From: Mortierella alpina
Taxonomy: Eukaryota > Mortierellomycota > Mortierellomycetes > Mortierellales > Mortierellaceae
NCBI GenBank assembly: GCA_029449245.1
Contig: JANATF010000006.1
Location: forward strand, 558,001 to 622,000
Reading direction: 5' to 3'
DNA: 64,000 bases
The position numbers were made by a program, and so were the translations under genes. Under the pieces are notes generated by a model. It was given only the letters and a program-made list of their open reading frames with translations. It was not told the DNA's origin and did not search any database. Shown piece after piece: positions 42,396 through 53,440 of the stretch (position 1 is its first letter; every line of letters begins with the position of its first letter).

Positions 42396-43660
42396 GATGA
42401 TCCCTTGTGTTGTGGATGGATGGAGAGTGATGGGGGGTTTGGCCTCGATGATGCCAGCGGTTAAATTTCCACTGCCTGGGGTGACTGGCTTATTGTGGAG
42501 AGCTCCTTTGCGCGCGTTTTTACGTTCGCCCCTGCAGACCTGACTCCTTGGTTCAGGAGCATTGGCAGTTGCGAAAGGACAGCTTCCACTCCATGGATGC
42601 CCTGCAACTCAGAGGGGTCTGCGTTGGATCGAAAGTACCTACTACGCCCACCTGCCCTACTGACCCATATGGCGAGGAATGGTCGGTCCAGCAAGGCAAG
42701 CAAGGCAAGCAAGGCCCGATGGTCGGAGAGATTGAATGCATAATGCATAGGGGTAGGACAGGGGGGTGGTCGCGAGTCGAATCTCGACCCCCGACCACCT
42801 TCTCCGATACATTCGCACCTTGAAGGATGTCTCAGACCTTCAACTCGGTCTGTAGTCTGCATGCATTTTCATTGACCTTGTGAACGGCCAGCCTTAATAC
42901 GGTGCTGGATCGCCGCGTGTTGGCGAGGTAGGCAACATGCCAAGATCATGCAACTCATGCCTTCTCGCCTAGTCGCCGAGTAACGCAACTCACTCCATCG
43001 CTGCTCCATTGTTCCCGCTAAGTGCCTGCTACTTCCAGCCCTTTTCAACATCCGCAGCCTGAGCCGATGCACAGTGCGTTTGTTTGCGAAATGATTGCGG
43101 ACGTCAACTCTTTTCTGTTTGGTCCTCGGTGTGGCGAAGTGCGCTCGTGTTGAGATCCCAAGCTTATTGTTTTAAGCTGCGTGTGGGCACTTGGCCAGAG
43201 AGAGCCGTGGTGTGGCCGAGGAGGGTGCTGGCAAGTCGAGGGACAAGTGAAGGGCCAAGGTGCGCTGTCCGTGCGTTGCGATGATAGGATGATAAGATGA
43301 TAAGATGATGATGAAGACGAGCAATAGACGAGACTCGAGAAGCAAATGTATTCAACTGTCTGGTGTTGTTGTTGCTCTCACTTTTTTTTTTCATTTCTTT
43401 GCACTCGCTTGTGTCTCTGTCTCTTGACCCTTTTCTGCGGGTTGTCTCGTCTTCCTGTCGCTCTTCTTTGTGTCTCCTCCAGTCCCCCCCACTCCGTCTC
43501 TCCCACTCCCTCGCCCACCTTTCCCTGCCCTTTCAGACACAGGCACGCACTGCTAGTCCTACATCTCTGTTCATCATCCACTCCCGCTCCCACCCCGTCA
43601 TCGGATTTCCTTCGGTCATCTCCGTCCTGCCTGGCGCTGTACCCTCGGCAGTCTGCTTCC
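42396..43660. other. Divergent promoter region of EMC7 and the DHHC gene
   Basis: 1.27 kb. It contains a short tandem repeat of gcaaggcaa near 42690-42715 and ATGATAAG-type repeats (gatgataggatgataagatga) near 43279-43310. The segment 43390-43650 is pyrimidine-rich and likely the leader of the DHHC gene; the reading frame stays open through it from an ATG at 43346. No separate gene supported. Confidence 0.5.
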
Positions 43661-46600
43661 ATGCCGGCTATCCATCCAGAGCCGCACGACCCTGCTGTTT
43701 CAGGCACCGTGGACAAGGACGCGGTTCATGACGCCAGTCCTCACACGGCAGTGGACGAGCCTCCTATGCGCAGGGACCACCCCACCATAGCCATGGACCA
43801 GGCCACATCTCCACCACAGCCTGATCTTCTAAACACCGCGCATTCACATTCAATATCCTCCTCCACTTCTATTCCTCTTGTGGGAACGCACAATCAGGTG
43901 CAAGGCTCCGCAGAACACGCATCACTAAACGGAGCATATCCGCCCGCCAACAGCCATTCCAACGGTCAGGCCAACTCTATCTCCACCTGCACTAGCATGA
44001 CCTCTGATGCTGAGCAGTGTCGCCCAGCCATAAATGCTCGTGATCATACCCCAAACTCCAGCAACAGTACACCAACACCCGTCGAATGTAACAACACACT
44101 TAATACAGAAAAGCCCGTCAATAATACCAGCAGCAAAAGGAGCACCAGTAGTACTTCGTCAAGGATCCACCATGCGCAGTCAGAACCGTTAGCGGCCAGG
44201 GCAGCCATGCTCATATCACCTACACCCACCAACCCCAATCAGTCAATTTTTGGCAGCAGAGCGCTGCAAGAGCCGGACGCTGAGCCCTATCAGACATTTC
44301 AGTCTTTCTTCTCTCTCCCGTCCTCGCCAGCAGAACGCGGGATGAGCTTTGAACAAATGCTGATGGCCAACTCGGCTGTGATGTCTGTTGCCTCCGAGGA
44401 TTCCAAGGCACTATCTGGAGGCGCACCCCACTCCCGGCCTGCAAGCAGAGGCTTGGATGCCATCAAACGTTCACACAGCGAAAGGATCGGCAGGGATGCA
44501 TCGGCTACCAATACACTTGAAAGAACAGATGCAGTTGTGGATAATGTTCACAAGGAGCCTATACCCGCATCAGAAAGTGTGGACTCACCCGACAGCGACC
44601 CGGCATCCATCAAGGCAATCCTCTCTGTAGCGGACTATATTCCTGGGACAAGTCGAGAGGACGTGGAGGACGAATGTCTGGACTACCGGCTCAAGGGACG
44701 GAGCCGGGTCTCCAGGGGCTACTCTGCAGATTTCAGCACCAGTCACTGGACAGTTGCTGCTGGAAGCAACCATTCGTCCAATGCTCTCGATGGCCTCCTA
44801 TTAGACAAGGCTGGTAGGGACGCAGGCAGACGGTCCATGTCGAGATCAAGGATGTCGACGCCGTCACGTCCCACGAGTTCTCCTGAAGAGGTTACATCAG
44901 GCCGTTCCTCCGAAATGCTCCCGCTGTCAGAATTCCTTTCGCAGTCTGCAGATGACACAAAAGATGGCCAACAGCATACGTCAGCCAAGCGTGGTCAGTC
45001 AGTTGGGACTTCGCTTGGGCCTGGTTCAGGATACCCGACCTATAACCCACCACCATCACCACCACCACCAGTGTTGTTACTCTCGAATCAAACAGGGCGC
45101 ATTCCAATTACCTCAGCAGCTGGAGAGTTTTCGGGATTTCAGCAGTACGTGCCGCCTCATAAGGATGCAAAGTATGGTGGTCATTCAAGGATGTCAAGTC
45201 ACGAACGATCGCCTGCTAGAGTCATTGGGGGTTTAGTTCAAGAACTACACTTGCCAAGCGCTGACAGCGGTACGGCAGGAAATGGGCACGAACATGACGA
45301 GGACGAGTTTTTGAATCAGGGCAAGCTCACAAGAAACTACAAAATCTTCCCAGGAAGAAATATCTTTTTCTGCGGCGGGCGCATCATGACCAGTCGCGAC
45401 TTTCCCGCGTTTTTCACCGCCATCATGCTTCTCCTGGTTCCAACCGGTCTCTTTTTTGGATTTACGTAAGTTTGTTACATTCTTTGCTATTGAGCGTGGG
45501 GCGTGAGCCTGGGAAAAAGGGTTTGGTCCATTGCTAATGCTCTCCTTCCTTTTTCGCTTGATCGGACGCAGGGCCCCATTTCTGTGGCACCACGTGAGCC
45601 CGGCTGCGCCAATTATCCAGGCATATCTCTTTATCGTCGCGTTTTCATCCATGCTAAAGACCTCATGGACAGATCCAGGGGTTATTCCTAGAGGGATAGA
45701 TGGCGACCCACCACTGGACGCACCCTTGGAACTTGAACAATCCTCAGCCTCATTTTATCCTCCTCGAAGTCTGCCGCGTCAAAAGGAGGTCCAAATTGGC
45801 AATTATACTGTCCGGCTCAAGTACTGTGACACCTGCAAGATCTACCGCCCACCTCGTTGCAGCCATTGCCGTCAATGTGACAATTGTGTTGGTATGAATG
45901 AAGAGTAATCAACTTTATGGTGTCTCTGCTGTATCACGATGATTCTAAAAGCGATGGCTTTGTTAACGGCCTTTCTCCTCTCCTGTTCTTTATTTTCGAA
46001 CCGCACCTGGTCACTGTAGAGGATGAGGATCATCATTGCATATGGTTGAACAATTGCATTGGCCGCCGAAACTACCGATATTTTTTGATATTCGTATCCA
46101 CTGCGTCGCTTTATGCACTCTTGACATCTGCATTGAGTCTGACACATTTGATGGTGCTCTATCATGACCGCAAGGACAGTGCCGAGGACCCGAGTAGCGT
46201 CAGCTTCCAGAACGATGCTCTTGCCAAGGCGCCTGCCTCAACGCTCGTTATGATTTATTCACTGATTATGGGGCTAGCGGTTGGATCGTTGGCCATGTAT
46301 CACTTTTGGCTCGCCACTATGAACCGGACTACCCATGAGCAGGTACGGTGTTGTTGGGAGACCGTCGGCGAGTGTGTGATTTACAATCTCCTAGGGAATT
46401 ATGCTGATATCCTTTTTTATCCCTCTCCTCAATGATTAGTTGAGTGCGTCGATGATGCGGCCACACGTCGTGGACAATCCGTTTGATCGAGGAAGTGTTC
46501 TCAAAAACTGTGCGGCCGTCTTTTTCAGGCCACCCACGCGCAGGTAATGTCCATGGATTATCTATGCACAGACATATTTCGTGAAAAATATGAAGAGTTG

Positions 46601-46686
46601 GCTTACTGACGCGCTTTGTTGTCTTTACTTTACTCGGGTTGACTGTCTTTAGTTACATCCGCAGACGAGATTATCATGTTGCCTAA
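43661..46686 (+). CDS. ERF2: Erf2-type DHHC palmitoyltransferase
   Basis: Five exons (43661-45465, 45572-45891, 46020-46342, 46440-46543, 46653-46686) give 861 aa. The conserved C-terminal third starts at NYKIFPGRNIFFCGGRIMTS and has four membrane helices. The cysteine-rich core is CDTCKIYRPPRCSHCRQCDNC followed across an intron by EDEDHHCIWLNNCIGRRNYR, so the catalytic DHHC is intact. TDPGVIPR is the DPG motif. This set, with APFLWHHVSP, matches Erf2, which palmitoylates Ras at the ER/Golgi with Erf4. The N-terminal 550 residues are Ser/Thr/Pro-rich and probably disordered, far longer than the yeast N-terminus. The ATG at 43661 (MPAIHPEPHD) was chosen because upstream codons from 43346 translate a pyrimidine leader. 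Confidence 0.92.
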
Positions 46687-46863
46687 GCATTTTACAAGCA
46701 TACTGCATCTGTGTTTGCCTGATTGAAGTTGTGACATATAAATACGTGGAGCACTGGGCAAATGTCGAGATTTTTCCCTCCACCTTTTTTTTTTTTGGGC
46801 TCAACAAGCAAAAAATCGCATCAGGACCATTCTTTCGCAGTAGTCAGGCCGCATGGATGAGCA

Positions 46864-48813
46864 ATGAGTTATGTTAGAGTACACGACAACAGCGACAGCG
46901 ATGACGATAGTAGAGACGACACCGTATCGTCTTCCTCACCGACATCCCAACCACACAGCAGCGCCCCAAGGATAGAGTCTGTAGCAGCATCATTAGCATC
47001 TCTTGCCAGGCCAAGTAGGACCGCAACACATCATTACAGTCGAGTCATTCTGGAGGAGAATGAAGACGAGGAAGAACAAGATGTCAGCAAGCAGTCGGAC
47101 ACTGCTAGCCAGGCTCCGAATGGGGTGCAGGAGCCAGACGTCAATGACCTCGAGATTCATGTGCGCTTTGGCGAGGGTCAGGACCTCTGTCTGCGTGTTC
47201 CGCGGACATTCACAATCGCTCAAGTGAAGGATAAAGTAAGAGCAAGGCTGGCGTCGGATGCCACAGCAGCTACACGATCGACAACTGCTGCTGGTCCCAA
47301 GATATTGAACGGCTTTGCTGACATGGATATTTTTCTTTTGGGTAGGTAAAAGAAGAAAGGCCATCCACGAAAAGTATGCACCTGCGCTTGATCCACTCTG
47401 GAAAGGTACTACTCGACAACAAGACCTTGATCGAGACGTTACCAAAGTCATTATTCGGACAGGTCGAGATTCCGCATCAGCAGCAGCATCAGTCAAGGCT
47501 CTCGTCCTCTGTAGAGGCTGTTGAGGCCGCTGCCAACAATCTTCTCGCTGGAATCTCCTCCAGGACCAGTGGCGAAAAGGCAGTGGCGCCAACAATCAGG
47601 ACACATACGTCTCTTGGATCTCTCCTGCCGACTCATATGTCATATACTCAAGATCACTCTACATCGCCTGGTACCGTCACATCACATCACCCGCTTGCGA
47701 ACGAGGCGTCTGGAGCTAATCATGTCGCGGTGGCTATGCCCAAGGATTACCTCGAAAACAGCCATGGTGGCGCCAGAGCTTCATCGACTATCACGATACC
47801 CGTCCAAACTGGACCCATTTATTTTCTCTGCTCGCTTTCAGAGTTCCCTCCTGCACAACCGCCAAGTGCTATCAAGAAAGGCAAGGCTGTTGCGACCGAT
47901 ACCCCTTCCAGAACCGGCAGCACCAACAGTTCTCGCCGGAGAGATGGAAGCTCAGCAACAGCCAGGAGGATGGCTAGAAGGCAAGGTTCACAATCAGCCA
48001 GTGATGTGGCAGGAACGAGTGCGTCATCTCCGCTCGCACTTCCGGGGCATCGGGGATCAAATCGGGAAGGCGCTTCTACTACGGAAGGAGCACAGGAGAT
48101 ACGCGACCACGAGGCTGAGGGTGACTATTTGGACGACGACGAGGAGGAGGAGGAGGTAGAAGAAGATGGAGATCCTTCACCGATAATGGCACCCCAACCA
48201 ACAGGATTTGATCGGCTCCGTGAAGCAGGGTTTAGTGAAGACGAGATCCGATCCATCCGCCGACAATTTCATGCAAGCCGAGGCACGATCACGTCCACTG
48301 TGGGCGAGAACGGTATCGCTGTTGGACTGGATCAGGATGAGGATGCGAGTGCCAGGGCGAGGCGAATTGAAGAAGAGTGGATCGATCAGCATGGCGCAGA
48401 GACGCTTCCTGACGGATGTAAGTCTGCCGCGCTTTTTTTTACTTGAGATTTCTCTGAGTGTGCAGGCTAAGCTGTGTACCACTTTTATTGATTTGCTGTT
48501 GTTGTTTTTGTATCACATTCTAGTGGAGGGCAGCTATGGCGAGATGGTCTGGGGACTGATGCTCGGATTCTTTATGGGTCTGATTGCACTGTTTTGGTTC
48601 AAGGAAGCCACGTTCTCCAGGCGCCAACAAATGGGTAGGTCTCGGTATTGACCGTTTTACTATTCCACATGGTGTTTTGACTGTGCCTTTGAATCTGACC
48701 CGAGCGAACGACGTTGTATTTATCTTTGTCACCATCCATTCCATGGCACGATAGGGATCTTTGCGGGACTCATGATCAACCTTGGCTTTGGAGTGCTGCA
48801 CCTCTACTATTAG
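46864..48813 (+). CDS. DSC3: DSC E3 ubiquitin ligase complex subunit 3
   Basis: Four exons (46864-47235, 47346-48417, 48524-48634, 48755-48813) give 537 aa. A ubiquitin-like fold begins at LEIHVRFGEGQDLCLRVP, continues through TIAQVKDK, and after the intron goes on with VKEERPSTKSMHLRLIHSGK. A second conserved block is IYFLCSLSEFPPAQPP, then GFDRLREAGFSEDEIRSIRR (a UBA/CUE-like helix set), and two C-terminal membrane helices (WGLMLGFFMGLIALFWF; FAGLMINLGFGVLHLYY). This is the layout of Dsc3, part of the Golgi/endosome Dsc E3 ligase that cleaves SREBP in fission yeast and removes misplaced membrane proteins. The first intron has a good CTGAC branch site and T-rich tract; ignoring it would leave a false in-frame extension. 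It sits 177 bases downstream of the ERF2 gene. Confidence 0.88.
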
Positions 48814-49091
48814 ACCTGCGCACGTTTGGACCAGGTGGCTTGATCTTTCATATAAAAAATGCCGTTTCTTTTTTTTTTTTTTTTTGCACACCACTTGAGC
48901 CCCCTTATTCGACCTTGCCCACATCTCCGCCTCCCTCCATTCTCTTCTCCCCATCACCCAAGCTGCAGCCAAACTAAACACATCACTCTACTTTCATTCC
49001 TCTCTGCCCTTCCCTCACGTAGTCTTTCAAGAACCTTGTCTTTTCCTTCTGTACATATTCTTATTTCCTGTAAATCGTTTAATCGTCCGCC

Positions 49092-50213
49092 ATGTCGACC
49101 CCCTCTCGCCGCCGTCTGATGAAGGACTTTAAGCGCCTTCAGAGTGACCCTCCAGGCGGCATCTCTGGTGCTCCTTGCTCTGACAACATCATGCTGTGGA
49201 ATGCAGTTATCTTTGGTCCAGGTAAAGGAAAGCTTCCGTCACCTCGTTTTTCGTTTTGATTTCTAATGCAAACCCTTTTTTTATGCTCTTTTTTTGCCGT
49301 GTTGGGATTCGCTTGAGGAGAATGCCAGGAGGATGTCACAGGCTTGACTTGACTGGTCACACAGGAACGGACAAAAGCTTGAAGATTGGGAAGAGGACTC
49401 GACACGGGCACCTGGGTGGACTTGGAATAAGACGGATGACTGCGCGCATGGACTGAAGGATTGAAAGTGGCAGTGATTTATTTCGGCGAGGGCCTGCACG
49501 TCGTTTTATTTTGTCGCCTATTTGACTGAGCCCTGTTGTTGTGAACAGACACACACACACACACCCGCCATACACACAACCCTGCAACTGATAATTTCAT
49601 AGAGGGGCAGAGAGTGAGTGAGGAGAGCGAGGGTTTTGGCTCAACCCCTTTCATTTTTGTGCTCGGCGGGCTGTGCTCAGCACACGCCCAATACACACCT
49701 TCGCCGACTCTAGGCATCATATCCATTGCTATTCTTGGCCCGTCCTCCTTTGGGATGAGAATGGGAGTTTTTTAGGATCTTTGGTGCTTTTCTTGCAGAA
49801 CAAGTAGAGAGGTATTCTGATTCAAGTACCATGTATCGTTTTAGCTGACGCTCTGTTTTTTTTTTATGTGGTTCCATGTTTGCTTAGGTGATACGCCATT
49901 TGAAGACGGCACATTCAAGTTGCTGCTCCAGTTTGACGAGACGTATCCTAACAAACCACCGACTGTCAAGTTTGTGTCAAAGATGTTCCATCCGAACGTG
50001 TATGCCAACGGCGAGTTGTGTCTTGATATTCTTCAGAACCGCTGGTCACCCACATACGACGTTGCTGCGATCTTGACATCGATCCAGTCTTTACTTCACG
50101 ACCCCAACCCTAACTCGCCTGCGAATGCAGAAGCCGCGAATCTGTACCGAGAGAACAGGAAGGAATACACGCGTCGAGTCCGGGAGATTGTAGAAACGTC
50201 CTGGGAGTCATAA
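49092..50213 (+). CDS. RAD6: Rad6/Ubc2 E2 ubiquitin-conjugating enzyme
   Basis: Two exons (49092-49221 and 49888-50213) give 151 aa, the usual length without the acidic tail of budding yeast. It starts [20 protein letters not shown] and has the E2 core [20 protein letters not shown] with the active-site Cys at position 88, as in yeast Rad6. It works with Bre1 on histone H2B, with Rad18 on PCNA and with Ubr1 in the N-degron pathway (family knowledge). The intron splits the Gly44 codon ([13 protein letters not shown]) and at 666 bases is the longest intron in the window. It carries a CA repeat near 49550-49563. ATG context CCGCCATGTC is good. Confidence 0.97.
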
Positions 50214-50619
50214 GCAAAAGGAAGGAGGAGGTGCGGACCGGAAATAACAACGGCAAGCCGATTTTGAGGAATATCTCCCTTCCTCCGCTACGCCCCCTTG
50301 GGTCTCGACCGCAAAAAAAGGGTAGAGAAACAGACATACCGTCGACTCTTAATTGTTCAATTCTATATCAAGTCCACAATAAGAGTGAGGTCAAGATTTT
50401 ATTCTGATGTTCTCTGTCTGAACAAGCATAGCGGATTATATATGCATAAGCATTGACCAAACGAAACAAGTAAAAAAAAAACATACACATCATAGAGAAG
50501 CGCGCCATGATGGGTTTCTTGACAACTGGTCTTGAGAAACTCTTTCGCTTATTTATTTTTTATTTTGGGTTGCAGACGTGCATATGGTAACTGGAGGGGG
50601 CTCCCTCTCTTCTAGAAGT
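50214..50619. other. Convergent intergenic
   Basis: About 400 bases, the 3' flanks of RAD6 and of the leftward oxidase gene. AT-rich with short A and T runs. No gene seen. Confidence 0.5.
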
Positions 50620-52547
50620 CTAATTCAAGATAAAGTGCACCGCGTTCGAGGGCACACCATTGTTCAAGACATGGATATAATGGGGACCAGGAGGCATGAT
50701 GTTGGCGTTGGGAGGCATCACGACCGAGTAGGTGACCTTGGTTCCTTCCTCAGCACCCTTGGTAGCGACCAACTTGGTCATCCTCTGAGACATATGAGTC
50801 GAGTGGGTGACAAACCCGCGGTGGCCCAACATGAAGGTGATCTCGGGCTCGTACTTTGAGTTGTCCTTGACATCGAGGGTGATCTCCAACGTTTGGCCAT
50901 ACGTCATCTTTTCGGGGATCGTAGTGATAATCTCAGGTCTGGCCAAATCCGTGGTCAAATAAGGGGGCGTGAAGATCTCGACACGGTACTCTGTCGGATA
51001 GGGCACGTTCTCGAATCGAACCTCTGAATTCTGGTTGGAACCAGCGACAAAGACCGTGCCATCGGGCAAGAGTGTGGCGACAGAGTGGTACATGCGCGCA
51101 ATGTTGCTGGCGGTCCAGTTGGTGAAGCGTTGTCCTAGAGGTGCGGCAGGGTCATAGACCACGGGGGTGTAGATGGGGTTGGAGGCGCGCAAAAACCCTG
51201 CATAACCGATCATGGCACCGTTCAGGAGCATGATCTTTCCGTCCGCAAGAATGACTGCGTCTGACATGAGTCGTGCCGTCGGCATCTCATCCATCTCCCA
51301 TTGGGGGTCTGCAGCATGAAGATTGATACGGCCGCAGGAGCGCAATGCTGGCGATCGTGTCGACATGACCTCGGAGCCTCCACAGACCAAAATCTCGTGG
51401 TCATAGTTTTTGGCGGGATCGAGAGGCAACAGGACATGCGAGCCTGTCAGTGGGTAGGAGCGGGGTCCGCCAACGAGATCCGGTAGGCGCTTGACTTCCT
51501 GTTGAGTGGCGACATTGTAGATGACCGATTTCGTGTTGGCAAAGATGTAAAGGTTGCCGTCGGGGAGCGAGTAGACGTTTGGGTAGAGGTTGTTGGGCAT
51601 GGCATCGATCATGAACTGCAACGGGACAGGCCGGAAGTCCAGAGGTCTAGGGTACAACTCCCAGGTCGGGTTGTTGGTCGCCTCTCGGTTGATGGCCAGG
51701 GACTCGTTGCTTCCGCCAAGGATAAACAGGTCGCCCGAGGGCAGCGTCGTGATAGAGACATACCATCGGTTGCCGGTCAGTTGCCATGCAGGGTCTGCTG
51801 GATTCTCGATAAACTTACAGTTGCCGTCGTCGCACGGTTGAAACATTCGCAGAGACTGGAATCCTTTGCCCGCTGCAAAAGTATGGGTCAAACGAGCCTC
51901 GGCGCCTCCAGCGCTGATCAACGTGCCGTTGGGGAGGAACCCGCCTCCAGAGCAAAAAGTGTTGGTGTCCACGTCCAGGACTCGGATTTGGTTTGTTTCC
52001 AGGTCATACTCGGCTGCGTGGGCGGCTCTGCCATCGGGCAGTTTGGCGGGATTGTTCTCAGCCTTGTCGATGATGAGCATCTTGGTGGGTGTGACGAGGG
52101 CAATGTGTTGAGCCGCTACACCTGTGTCGCCCACGATTTTGAATGCGCCTTTGGGTAGCTGAGGCTGAGGCTTGAGCTTCTCGCCAGTCGCGGGCGGTGG
52201 GATGGTGGTGCTGTAGATGTAGGGTTGGCACACTCCGTTGAAGCTGGCCGAGGGATCGCATCCAGTGCTACAGGCCAGGTGTGAGTTCCCGCAGTGGCCG
52301 TGCTGTGCAAAGTAATATCAAAAGAAAAAGAAAAATGAGACACTTGGTTTCTGAAAAAGCTCAGGCACTTGGGAACAACACCAGAGCTGATGGTGTGTGT
52401 CTGTGTGTGCCTTACAGGACTACAGCATGGGCGCTCTTGTGGACAGGAAAGACCGTTGTAATGCTTGCAGGCAGCGCCATCTGCCGACCAGCTAAGGGAC
52501 AGGATCGAGGCTGCCAGCAAGAGACCGAGATTGCGGACAAAGACCAT
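50620..52547 (-). CDS. Glyoxal/galactose oxidase-like copper radical oxidase, secreted
   Basis: Two exons (52547-52416 and 52302-50620) give 604 aa. Signal peptide residues 1-25 (LGLLLAASILSLSWSADGA). Residues 26-75 form a cysteine-rich module, CPQERPCCSPHGHCGN then CSTGCDP, resembling hevein/CBM18 chitin-binding domains; the intron falls inside it. The rest is a seven-blade kelch propeller plus C-terminal immunoglobulin-like domain of the glyoxal oxidase family. Copper and radical residues appear to be kept: TFCSGGG (Cys partner of the Cys-Tyr cofactor), GNRWYVS (Tyr), ARMYHSVATL (axial Tyr and His) and FVTHSTHMSQR (His). Such enzymes oxidise aldehydes or alcohols and make H2O2 outside the cell. 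The substrate is not known. The Cys-rich module suggests the enzyme is held on chitin or the wall. Confidence 0.9.
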
Positions 52548-53440
52548 CGTGAATCACAAAGAAAAATAAAAAGAGATGACCAGCGGTACGGGGGGGCTAT
52601 GTGGAGGGCTGTGCTAGAACTGCAGCAATCTCTCTGTTTCGGGATAGGCAATGTCTTGGAGATGTAGACGGCAAGATGCAGGCTTGCTGTGGGGATGGCG
52701 AGATCGTGCAGTCAGAGAATGTAAAGAGAGTGAAGAGGAGTGGGGGTCGTTGCAGATCAAAAGGAAATGACAGGGATGTTGATGCTGGAGTGCAAATAGC
52801 GTGTAGAGTGAGTGGATTCGCAGAGGAGTGAAGAGAAGAGACAGAGAAGAGCGGAGAGCTGAATTATTAAAGGCGGTCGACAGGCGAGAGAAACGAGGTA
52901 CACGCGCACACCTCGAGTGCAGCACACTTTTATACAAGGGTGGGCAAGGCTGGTAAAAATAGAACCAGCGTGAACAAAAATATATCGCTGGGCGGAGTCC
53001 AGGTGTGTGAACAAGGGGGCGACCACTGGATTTCTCAGCAACGCCCACTGGAATAGAACAGAACAAGCCCGAGCAAGCCTGCTTTAGAATGGATGGTGTA
53101 GTCGTAGCATCGCTCGGGTGCCCTTTTCTCGCTCTTGCGCATGACTGGCATCATGCACGCAGGTGCTGCCAATGTGTCTGAGGAGCCTGAAGAAAAGAAT
53201 GCTGGACCTTCGAGATCGACGTGTTCGATATGAGCCAATGTAGATTTTTTTTCTTTTTTTTTTTTTTTTTTTCCTGAGCCAATGTAGAATGAAGGAACTA
53301 CAATAGCGCCGGGGACAAACATGTCTAGAATCAGCCACACTTGAACACGGATTCAGCCTCAGTCTCGTCCTATCTCCCTCTCTCTCTCTCTCTTGTCCCG
53401 TATCTTCCGCGCCGCACCGTCTAGCGATGTTCACCGCTTC
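52548..53440. other. Divergent region between oxidase and MSH4
   Basis: 890 bases carrying both promoters. It includes the T-rich insertion flanked by a 14-base direct repeat (53231-53288) and a CT repeat at about 53374-53394 just ahead of the MSH4 start. No gene supported. Confidence 0.5.
53231..53288. repeat. T-rich segment flanked by 14-base direct repeats
   Basis: tgagccaatgtaga occurs at 53231-53244 and again at 53275-53288, with 30 bases between that are almost all T (one C inside and CC at the end). The form is that of a target-site duplication around a poly-A insertion read on the opposite strand. Confidence 0.8.

Noticed and set aside
43378-43716. Minus-strand frame upstream of ERF2
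   Set aside because: Reads the reverse of a pyrimidine-rich leader, giving Arg/Gly/Glu-biased sequence without family character or splice logic.
47346-47375. A 31-base intron or frameshift in DSC3 near 47341
   Set aside because: A normal 110-base intron (47236-47345) with GTAAGA donor, CTGAC branch site and T-rich acceptor restores the ubiquitin-like domain exactly (QVKDK|VKEERPSTK).
50620-52233. Starting the oxidase at an internal codon (CQPYIYSTT)
   Set aside because: An upstream exon with a signal peptide splices in phase and completes the Cys-rich module, so the internal start is an artefact.
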